A stretch of DNA of 64,000 nucleotides from Stratiolaelaps scimitus (Eukaryota; Arthropoda; Arachnida; Mesostigmata; Laelapidae). Shown piece after piece: positions 27,540 to 37,873 of the stretch. The DNA lies in assembly GCA_019614645.1 (NCBI GenBank), contig JABWDB010000018.1:2720501-2784500 (forward strand). The letters run 5' to 3'. A program made the translations under genes and the position numbers. The notes under the pieces are model-generated. The model saw only the letters and a list, made by a program, of their open reading frames with translations, had not been told where the DNA came from and did no database searches. Numbering within the stretch: the stretch's first letter is position 1; each line of letters starts with the position of its first letter.

Positions 27540-28322
27540 GGTTGGCTCATAAGTTCCCGCGCTATTTTTGGCTGTTTCCCTTTCCACTTTCGCCTTCTCC
27601 GTTTGTCTACATCTGTATACCGTTCGAAAGCGCCTTCACTCCTCTATACGAATGCTACAATCATGCGGTGGAGCAAAAATACAATCAAAATGTACCAAAA
27701 AAAAGAAAAGCGGCTTAGCTACGCTGGTCAACACCTGGCCCGGTACCGAGCATGCCACAGCCACGATGACCGTTTTCAGCACCAAATTGTCACTGGAGTC
27801 GAGAAGTGGTGTCTCTACGTCAATACAAGACAAAGAGCCCAATAGGTGCCGTCTGGAGCTACGGCGAATGCTAGGATTAAACCTGATCTCCATCCAAAAT
27901 ACAGAATGACTTGCGTTGGGTGGGACTGAAAGGGTCTGATACATTGGCAAATGCCTGAGAATAAAAACGGTTCATCTAGCCCAATTGTATCGAGTAAATC
28001 AAGCTATCCGCGAGAAAAGACCCAAGAAACCAGGCCAAGTCACCCTACTGCACGACAATGCCAGGCCCCACAACGCTAAAATCGTCAAGCAAGTTCTCAA
28101 AGTACTTGAATGGGAGGTTCTTTTGCACCCACATATTCGCCGGACCTCGCCCCGACGGACTACCATCCTTTCTGTTCGCTGGCAAACAATCTTAGTGGTT
28201 ATCTATTTGACAGTGAAAAAGGGTCTCCAAATGTGGCTCGATATTATATATTTTTGCTCGCGAGCAAAAATGAAAAATTCTGGCGAGCCGGCATAAAAAA
28301 GCGCGGGAACTTATGAACCAAC
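27540..28322 (+). mobile_element. mariner-family transposon relic, 783 bp
   Basis: Terminal inverted repeats of about 28 bp (ggttggctcataagttcccg at the left end, its near-complement at the right) are flanked on both sides by the TA target dinucleotide. Inside, the plus strand carries transposase pieces in different frames: a stretch related to the first catalytic block (VTGVEKWCLYVN), then VNQAIREKRPKK, LLHDNARPHN, and in another frame YSPDLAPTDYH. The first catalytic Asp is replaced by Val, frames shift between the pieces, and the element is well short of the usual 1.3 kb, so the N-terminal DNA-binding region is largely deleted. It cannot move by its own protein, although the ends look recognisable. 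It lies about 760 bp upstream of the visible start of TSG101-like copy D. Confidence 0.9.
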
Positions 28323-31138
28323 TATAATAAATAAAACAACATTAAAAACACTACCTTTATTCCTCGATTGTACACTGTGTGTGTTGCTATAAAGGTTTCC
28401 TGCCTCTTAAAAATAATTAATAAACTAGTCAGCGTACTGTGATGTTTATGTCTTTGAAGTTTGACTATGTTTGTTCTCGAGTTCACCAACCAGCATCACT
28501 AAACGGACTCGTTAGCACTGTGATATCCCTATTTTTATCATCCAGCCATTACGTACCGACTGGAGTTGTTTGTCCACCTCGTCTGGAAGCTTCAGGAGGA
28601 CTTTCCTCTTCAAGGCAGCTAATCTAGGCATGTCGCCGCTTTGAAAATATATCCGCAGCGGTTTACGGACACAGCACGAACAACAATGCACAATATAATA
28701 CTGCTGAGAGATGATAATGTACGCCCTGAGCTGAGCTGAGCCGCGTTGCGTTTCTCTCAGGACTACTACTGGTAGTCCTTGCTAGTGAAAGCACTAGCCG
28801 CGCCCCACCACTTTATCGCTCACTGTGTTGTTGTGCCATAACTCACAGGGCCTTCCCTCCTAATCCTTGACACACGCTTGGAAAAATTAGTGCCTCCTAG
28901 CTGTAGTTAATGCCGGCCGGGCTTAAGCAACGGCAGCTGCTGATCTACGGTCTTAGGTTCGGGCAAATGCTGTTATTGACGTCGGATACAATTCGTCTCT
29001 AGATTGCGGCAGAGGAACGTTGGTGTTCGCTCGCTTCTCTCAGGCAGATAGCTTGTAGACAAAAATACGCGATCGTAGTACTAACGTGACAACATTTTGC
29101 GAAGGGAAAACCTTACGACTAATTATAATACATAATTTTCGGGAACACGCAAAGGTTCTTGAAGTAAAGTCAATTTTATTTCTCTACGCTAGAGCTATAG
29201 ATTACAAGCTTCATTTTCTTTACTTATATCAAATTCAAGCTTATTTCCTTCCTTACTCTCCTTACTTCCATGATTTTATTAAGAAAACCACCCATCAAAC
29301 ATTAAACGGTTGTAGCAGAGGTGAAATCGAAATTTCGTGAACAACACGAAAACCCCTCCCGCCGAATGGGCGATGTGCTGAAAGTCCTCCCCTATCAATG
29401 AACATTTAAATTCATTTATAGGAGTGGACTTTCAGTTGGGGAGGAATCTTTGGAAACCCAAGCTTGCGACTTCAACATGAAACCTTTGGAAACATTCATC
29501 GTAAAACCTTGATAGGTACATTATACATGGTGGCCAAATATGATTTTACACGTCAGTGAACACAGCGTCACGACTTATCTGTTATATCATAACAAAAACG
29601 AATAAAACTCCAGAGGGTTTAGTTGTAGCAGGAAATAATGCAACCGCTCTACTAGATAAAATGGTAATAAACTGCCCCTTTTTAAATTTTAATGATGAAA
29701 GTATCGACAGAACAGACGATGAGCAACATCCGCCTGTTAATGTTAAGAATGTAATGGAAAGATTTGAGTCACCGAGAAATATGAATGCCACATTTGGAAC
29801 TTAATAGCAAATCTTTCATTTCAATCATCTATAATAGAATCCGGCACAAAAGTAGTGTCTAGGGAGAAGATACACTCATCACGATATTTAAGCAACAACG
29901 TAATATTTCATGTATAAACTTATTTCAATCCTTGGGCTACATGATAATTTCTTATCTAAATTATCCAATAGTAAAATGCTGTGCGACTTGGTAGAGATTT
30001 AGCCATTTTTATCGAACGACTTTTGGTAACCGAAGTGTCCAACGGGCTCATTTTTAGGATTACATATTTCTACCTTTGTTGCCTCTCTAACTAATGATAT
30101 TTTACCCTGGAGGTGTTGCTACTCGCGCCATGGTTCGGCACAACCCTTGTATTGCTTCAAACAACATATGCGTCCTGCGGGATTCGAAGCGGAACCACCA
30201 AGTCGACTCGTTTGACCAACAAAAAACAACACGTATCTTTAGTGACCTGCTACATAGCTAAACATGAACGTGATAACATTCTATATGAATATTCATCTTC
30301 ACTTGGGAAGACATTGACATGAACACATTGACATCGTCACGCTGAATCCAACTTGTTCCTTCTTTATTGGGGACATAAAGTACAAACAAAGCATTGCTGC
30401 GTCTGAGCTGAGGTGAACCTTCAGATTCACAGCACGGTGCTGCTCGACTCCGACGGATAGACTGCGGAGTTGGAATGAATCTAACTATAATAGATTTCAT
30501 TTTTCATCCACATTGAGTGGCCTTCACGCATGAAGTGGAATCGTATTGAGACATCGTATTTGCTGCCGGGCATTAAGTGTCTCAAAGCGCTCCAGACGAA
30601 CAGAGACCGTATCAATACAATAGATCATACTCTATCATATCTTGTAATTATCATGTTTTCATTATGTAGAAATGAGACTAATATGTGTTTTGCCTCATCA
30701 AAAGATACATTCCATATTCGTAAGTCATGCCCAACCAATGCGGCGGGATCACACCGTTACAGATTCTACAACATTATTTATTCCCAGCAATACGAAAATC
30801 AGACATCGGCGTTGTCCGAATCATTCGGTGGCCCCAATTTGATTGATCGGTTATCATATTTTATCGTCACGTTTTTTAAGCGTCTGCTTCCGGCGTATTA
30901 TGTCACTCAGCCTGATCCGCCGGCCTCAACCTGTAACGGTGAAAGTCAAACAATGACAGAGTTTATTTTATTTTATGTATATTGCAGAGCGGTGAACAAC
31001 AGCTAGAAATGAGACACTAGAAATAGCTCATGTTAGTATACGTGTTTTGCGCGAATCTTCAAAGTAGTCATTATGTCAAAGCTTTGGCGTTCTTCGCGCG
31101 CATTAGTCCATGATCTACCAGAGATATGAGGGGATAAT
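28323..31138. other. interval between the mariner relic and TSG101-like copy E
   Basis: No gene was recognised. Plus-strand frames of 82 codons (29556-29804) and 158 codons (30530-31006) are open but lack splice context or family likeness. The 3' UTR of copy E should begin just below 31139. Confidence 0.45.
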
Positions 31139-34100
31139 CTAGAAGATGATTTTAAGAGATACAAAAGATCCGCTGGCCTCGTATCCTTGTAAACTAGGGC
31201 AACAGAAAAATGTTCAAATAATAAGAGTAAGTATTGTGTCAAGCATTCAGCTGAGCACATGACATTTCACACTCGATATTAATACGCCACCCAAAAAAAT
31301 CATTCTGGCCAAATAAACTATGGCACAAAGAAATGGCAATGACACAGCAGTAGAGATAGACTTATCAACTTTCAGTCTGTATTCATATTACAATCACAGA
31401 GACATCTCGTAATCAGTCAAACGCACGGTTTAGAAATAGCCGAAGTATTTATTTAGATATCGAAAGGTGCTGCCTGCCACCTGTTCTGAACAAAGCGCTT
31501 ACGCCACTATCAAGGCTGTATTTCCGTAGTCGAGGACACGTGTAGGTGTTGACGACCACGATAGGCCACGTATATTTATTTATTTTAGATTATGCAAGAT
31601 CTACCTGTTGAACATGAACGTGTCTGTTGCGCAACTCAAATCATCTCCAGGTAGGCGAACGACCCCATTCGGCTGACCATGGTCGTCAGCGGGCGGCGTT
31701 GGTCCTGGAACTATAGCAGACACCGGGGGATTCTCGCCGAATGCGGCCTTTAACGTCTGTAGACATCGTTCGTATCAGCGGCAGGCAGGACACACGAAAG
31801 GACAATACATAGTTGTTTCAGAATAGTTTGACCGAAGAAGGACATTGTAATCGTAATACGTGGCATTTTATCCTCCCGTGTATTCCCCTGCATGCAATTG
31901 TAATCAAATCGCGAAGCGGACGAACAGTGTTTATAAAATTGGCTAATTTTACGATTGCATGAGTGCATGATTAACTACAATGCGAACTGTAATGGTTTCT
32001 CATGCACGCATCGCATTTTCCGTTCACGGTGATAAATCATTGTAATTATCAGCCCGCTAGAGCTGTAGTTATCGCTATTCTAGGTCGGATAATATTCATT
32101 GTATAGTCAGATATTGTGATAGTCGATTTAGTCAATCGAGATAATGAGGAGAAGTTATCTCACGTCTATCATTATTAGAGTACTCTGTAATCACGTAGGA
32201 CTATTGAATCTAATCTAGATCTTAACGAGAGTCCACGCGTGGGACGATTAGAAAAAAAACAGTGTGTATCGTTGTGGTTGAACACTGCAAAGCAAAGAAT
32301 AGCTCATATCACAGCGAAGAATAGCTGGCAAGTCAATCTCATTGCAAGAAACAGGTTTTACTTATTTCTCAATGAGCACGTCCCTCAGTAGAACCTATTA
32401 TTACTGCCGCGATGAACATACCTCCACAATGCGCTTGAGATTGCAATTCACAGGATCCCAGTTGTCTAGATAGGTAAGACAGACCCGTCCACAATTGGTA
32501 ATGTTCTCTGAAACCTCGATGCGCATGTTGGACGTGGGCGCCACATAGCAAATTGGTGCGCGGACAGGATAAGTATCCGGTATCCAAATATTGATGGGGA
32601 TGTTGTAAGTCTCACCCTCGAATATTACCGGAATCGTTCCTGGGGTACCAGCATCAGACTGTTAGAAAATGCACAACACTTTTCCATCTAAATGTGGATT
32701 ATATGCTATCAGAATTATGAAGTCCTTGATTAGATCAAGCTTGAACATTGTACAAACATACACTTTTCGTCACTTGTGTTGACAAGTAGCATGTAATAGA
32801 ATACATATGATACAACATATAAGCGTCGTCCTGTGTCTCTATTAGACCAAGATGGTGATATATATATATATATGTAATAGTCGCATATTCATTCATTCAT
32901 TTACTAAATGATCTATGGTGTTATACATGTTATATTCTAGCTTGGGCAGGAAACCACACATCTGCAGTGCACCCATAGGTCTACTTTGTGCAAACATTCT
33001 ATAGGACGCGGGGTGAAGAGGTTTGGTGATTTATTTACGCGGACAGCAAAGCTGGACAGCAAAATACGTACAAGGCGCAACCGTTACGTATCGAAGTCAG
33101 TTGCATATAAACACTCAATTGGCTAACGAGGTAGTGCGCCAGTCTCAGATAGTGTGTGTGTGATCTGACCTAATTAATTAATTAATTCAAGTGCGTTTGA
33201 TCTGACCTAATTGATTAATTAATTCAAGTTACCATCAAGATAAACGAGCTCCTTGAGGGTGTCGTCCCATACGGTGACACTGGCCATTTTCGGAAGCAAG
33301 CCGGGATATAGTCCGCAGACAAGCTTAATATGCGAAATTGCCTTTACGGCACATGCGTATTTCTGTGAAATATGAGACGATATAAGGCATATTCTTCAAC
33401 GAATGATCAAAAAAAGTCAATGATGAATTCGACTTTTTTCACTTCTCGCCTCAATGACGTTTGCTTAGTAATAGATAGACCGAGACTAGGGATCGTCTAT
33501 AAATCTGCTATCGTTGAACAAAGCCCCAAACACGGAATACACCTCTCTGTAAATTGTAACAGTTTTCAATCAATTTTTTTTTCACTTGTTACGAAACTTG
33601 AAATGTTCGCTCCAAAACGAATGACGTCTCGAGCTTCGCACCCACTATATCTATGTCTCCGCGAGGAAAAGCCACACCTGTGATAGTAACCATATCAGTG
33701 TCATTAGGGGCTCCAAATCCAGTCCCAAATGACTCCGTGATTCAACGTAACTTGGCACACACAGAAATGAAAGAAATTCAGTTCAAAGACATAGTTTATA
33801 GTCATTTCGCACCGTCGCATCTCATTCATATTCTTCATTTTCAAGAGCCTTTCTAGTATTATATCACATCTTGCAACGTATCCTCTCCTAAACGTGAGTA
33901 GGAAACTCGATTGAGCTGCACAGAGTTTAAAAAGAGATGTCAAATTCTCTCTATACCAAAAAAATGGGTGAGCATTATCGATTACTGTATCAATATTCGA
34001 TTAAGGCGGTTATACTAAAACAGAAGCAAAAAAGCCACAGCTGAATAATAATTAACAACAAACTTCTCGGTGTCATTACCTCTCAACAAAAAGGAACTTA

Positions 34101-34146
34101 CCTGCACAATGCATTGTCTCACTTCCAGTGGGAGCTGCCGAACCAT
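31139..34146 (-). CDS. TSG101-like copy E: compact UEV-only protein, complete
   Basis: Five exons in transcription order are 34146-34102 (MVRQLPLEVRQCIVQ), 33362-33233, 32639-32422, 31756-31605 and 31193-31139. Every donor is GT and every acceptor AG, and the phases agree. The 130- and 218-bp exons are exactly as in TSG101 copy A. UEV motifs are GTIPVIFEGETYNIPINIW, DTYPVRAPICYV, TSNMRIEVS and LTYLDNW, then TLKAAFGENPPV. A Pro-rich linker ends in DTFMFNR, and the last short exon gives a stop, for about 199 residues without coiled coil or steadiness box. Human Tyr68, Asn69, Thr92 and Met95 are kept, while Tyr63 aligns to Phe and Asn45 to Trp. P(T/S)AP binding is therefore possible, but ubiquitin contacts are altered. 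The terminal exon is the least certain part. Confidence 0.82.
32860..32874. repeat. short (TA)n tract
   Basis: About eight TA units within an intron of TSG101-like copy E. Confidence 0.7.
33161..33232. repeat. tandem duplication abutting a splice donor
   Basis: A unit of about 35 bp (tgatctgacctaattaatta and on) occurs twice with one mismatch. The second copy ends at the 5' splice site of the copy E exon 33362-33233, so the first intron bases belong to the repeat. Confidence 0.75.
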
Positions 34147-36861
34147 GGTGACGCCTGTAAACCACTTGTCAAAACCTGCAACTGCTATCTGCGTTGGGGG
34201 TCGTCAGACACAACGAAGACGGGTGCATGCGTCAAGCGAAATAACGAAATTGTAACTATAAGTCCACCTTGGACTCAGCCAAACAAAAAAGACTTCTGAT
34301 GACACACAGATATGCGAGAGCGTAAAATGACAGTCATAAGTATCCGTAAAAATATTCGCGTGAATTAGGCTTCCTTAGGCGTTCGTAGTGACAGCGTCTA
34401 GAACTACGATTGTTGTGTCCATGACATACCACCTAGCCATATTTCTGTCCAACAGCAACACCAGCAAGTGAGACTCCAGTCTGGCAGGTTAAATGGAAGA
34501 GGTGTGGTGGTCAAGTGGTGCTCAATTGTCGCCGTGTTGGAAAACAAAGGGGAGAGCTTAACGGAAAGCTGAGAGATTTTGTTTTCCTCTGGTAGCCTCA
34601 ATGGTGGCATCGAACTCAATGAAAGGCGCTTTCTCGATTTATTAGCACGGCCGATAGCGCTTTTCGGAGAGGTTGTTATCGGCAGTGACGATACAACACT
34701 GCAACATCTGTTGTGGCAAGGCAATACTCGGAACGTATTTATAAATCACCCTGCGCCCAACTGGCTCAGAAATTAATGGCATCCATTAGGACGCGCAATA
34801 AACAAACAAATGATTCATAAATTGTTACATGGTTTTAGAAACTAATATAGGTATATGCGTATATGATCGTCAATTGATTTGATATATAGACGAAGGCAAA
34901 CTGATTAATTAACATTGCCACGTGAGAATAACATAGGTAGAGAATAACATGACGCCGTACGGGAATGCATTTATTCGAATTTTGACAGGTAAACCTGCTT
35001 GCGTGACACGCTTAACACGGCGAATGGGTTTCTCTCGGCAGTTTGGACAGCTATCGTCGACTGTGCGATAAATATCTCTTAATTCTCATAAATGTTCTTT
35101 AATTCATGCAAGGCGTGTCTGTATATGTGTATGTTTATGTCACGTGTCTGTATTTTAGATGCTGTTGTCAAAATTATCCACATTCCAGGGAGATAACTAA
35201 AAACAGCAGAAGAGCGCCTGCAGTATTCTGAAATGTAGGTTGTTTTTAAGTGTGATGCGGGAGTGGTTTATCCTATCCTTGAACAATTGCCCGATCGTTA
35301 GGTTACTTAATGAACAAAGATTAATAGCAATCGGTACTAGAAGAAGAACTCAATGGAAGCGAGCGTTGCGGGGACCCTGTCGCAACGATGGCCACCACGG
35401 ACTTTTGTGCCAGCGCAGCACCGGTCGTCATCCACGACATACGATGCTTAATGACACGCTCGTTAGGGTCCTCCACTCCGCCGGTATCCCTTGCACAAGG
35501 GAGCCACAGGGCCTCGACACCTCCGACGGGCGCCGACCTGACGGCCTCATTCTCATCTCCTTCCACCGAGGCCAGCACCTCGTTTGCGACGGCACGGTGG
35601 TTGACACTTTCTTTTGTCAAACACTGTGCAACCACCCCCGGTAGCGCGTGCGGAGCGGGCCAAGCTACGGAAGTGCGCCACACTCCAGGGAACCCACCTT
35701 TTTTCCCCCCTTGCTTTTGACACCTTAGGCGGACACGGCCCCCTCACTGCGAACTTCCTCGAAGGGGATAGGCTGATCCGCGCAACCGGGGACAAGCGCG
35801 CAGGATCTTTCCCTCTGCAACGCCTGCCTCTCGCTGTGCAGGAAGGCAATGCCATTGCCTTCCTCGGGACAATGTCGGCCTCAGCCCCGGTCTCAGCTAA
35901 TTCCCCCAATAATCCCTATAAATAGGTCTCAATTATTGTATGTTTGAATAAATGTTAGTATATAATAATATATAAACACATACACATGCTCGCATGAACA
36001 AAGATCGTGGACAGCACTCAATGGAAACATCGACAAGCTCATTTCACACAATTGGCTGACCTGCGCACGGAAGTAAGTCAAGCAGTTTAATAGCGTAGAC
36101 ATCCTTAAAAATTCGTAATAAAATATTGCAGTCATAGTAAAAAATCCCTGCCGCCGCTCAGTTCCGGTCATTTTCCTTATTATATTAAATATATTATTAT
36201 TATTGTTATTAAGCAAGATCCACGGTGGTGAGTTTCATGGACACCAGCGAATATGAACCAGCCGCGCGCTGGTCTCTGGCGCTAATCCTACACATGGCCG
36301 TATTTTCTAACCGTGTGCAGGGAAATCCCTTCATCTACTAACAGACGTAAACATCAGGGGCGGGCGAATTCAAATCACCTGGTTCGAACATCGGGTTCGC
36401 GCGAACCACCAAATGGCACTCCTGCGCGATTCCCCGACCAGAGGAATAACAGCCATCTCTACACGACACCTCTCAAACGAGGACTCGTATTGGAAACAAG
36501 CTGATACAAAATCTAAGTTGAAGTGAACGCAGCTGACAAGTTCGATTGGACCCCGTGAGCACGAAGATATCACTGCCGGAGCGTCAGCACAACCTTGGTC
36601 GCTCCAACCTATGAGAGAAGGTGAGACGGACATCATCCAAGAGACGCGGAGGGAAGAGCGCATAGAGCCAGATAATCACAAGGTGCCCCCATTCCGAACA
36701 TCAGCAGTGCGTATTCTTTTTCAATCAGTTGTCTCGAGCAGTTGTAGACGATAACGGCGAGCTTTGTTGATAGTGTCGGCGACACAGCCTGTCGACGCTG
36801 GTTTCGTTGGTGACAGCCGGCAGTATAATTCGTTGTTATTGCACTGTTGTTTGCCCAAAGG
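34147..36861. other. divergent interval between TSG101-like copy E and the ALDH16A1-like gene
   Basis: This holds the start regions of two genes transcribed away from each other. Its main content is a retroelement fragment at about 35320-35932. A perfect 14-bp palindrome, ggttcgcgcgaacc, lies at 36394-36407, about 455 bp before the ALDH16A1-like ATG; it could be a protein-binding site but nothing else supports that. No TATA box could be assigned. Confidence 0.45.
35320..35932 (+). mobile_element. 3' fragment of a retroelement polyprotein gene, frameshifted
   Basis: GC-rich compared with its surroundings. In one frame it reads HPRHTMLNDTLVRVLHSAGI, then EPQGLDTSDGRRPDGLI. In another it reads LRKCATLQGTHLFSPLAFDT, LGGHGPLTANF and LIRATGDKRAGSF. 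These are like the C-terminal region after the reverse transcriptase in some non-LTR elements of invertebrates. The Arg-Pro-Asp and following Asp recall a restriction-like nuclease. At least one frameshift separates the parts and about four codons are missing after the Phe-Leu-Glu-Gly, compared with the copy at 44517-44717. Past the stop it ends in ataatccctataaatagg. Confidence 0.66.
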
Positions 36862-37837
36862 ATGACTTCTGTGAAGGAGCTGTATGAGAAAATGCAGCTC
36901 AGTGACGATCAGACTGAGAAGCCGACAATCGTACAGGTAAAGGCTGTTCGTCTAATGATACGCACTAACTAATACTAATAATAGTCTTTTTATTTTAGCT
37001 GACTCTCAGCTGTACCTTTCATGTCATATGCCTTAGCGTTTAACCTTTAGGTATGACAATGAGGACCTATCGGGGCCGCCTTTGCTTATTTTTAATCAGT
37101 CGTACCTGGCGACAAGGATTCACGATAGGTAGATAGATAGATAGATGATAAGGAAATCCAAAGTTTGTCCGCGTCTGGCAGGATCTCACTCTGATGCTGA
37201 GCCATATGTCGGAATCCTTGCATCAGGTAAATTAGGGATGCCTTGGAGATACGTTCTATATATATATATATATTTTTTTATTAGTATATATTGACATTAT
37301 TGCTACAATTACGTCCTATGTTGTTCGTGTTGATTTTCTTCATCGTCATCTCGTAGCAATGGCTGTCGAAGCACGGGTGCGCAGTGTCGAGTTTCGTATC
37401 AGGGAAGTGCCATACATCTGGCGATCGGGTGAAGGTGACGACACCCTGCGGTCTCGAATACGAGGCAGTCTGCGCAACTGAACATCTGCTCAAGGAGGCA
37501 CTAACAAATGCAGCAAACGCTCAACAGGCATGGAGGGAGAAGGGTCCGCAGGACAAGACTCGCGCAATTTACGCGTAAGCGCCTAATTATGAAGCAAAAA
37601 AAAAGGCGTTGATGACCAATCGCATACGTCATTTTGATTTCGAATAGCCAATATTTGCTATAGCTACTATTATACATTGATATAAAGGTCAATCTATGCA
37701 CGAATTGGATACGAGAGAGAGAGAGGGGGCAGGCTCTAAGCCGATCAGTAACTTCATTAGGTACATGCAATAAGCAAGAGCATGGCGGGTTAACGGTCGT
37801 AGATCTCACGAATTCGGGACCCATTATGGAGTCCTGC

Positions 37838-37873
<36 letters not shown>

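Noticed and set aside
29556..29804. Plus-strand 82-codon frame
   Set aside because: It is open and has plausible composition but no start context, splice signals or recognised family.
30530..31006. Plus-strand 158-codon frame, among the longest open frames in the window
   Set aside because: Composition is irregular, with no domain and no splice context; it runs antisense just downstream of TSG101-like copy E. Probably chance.
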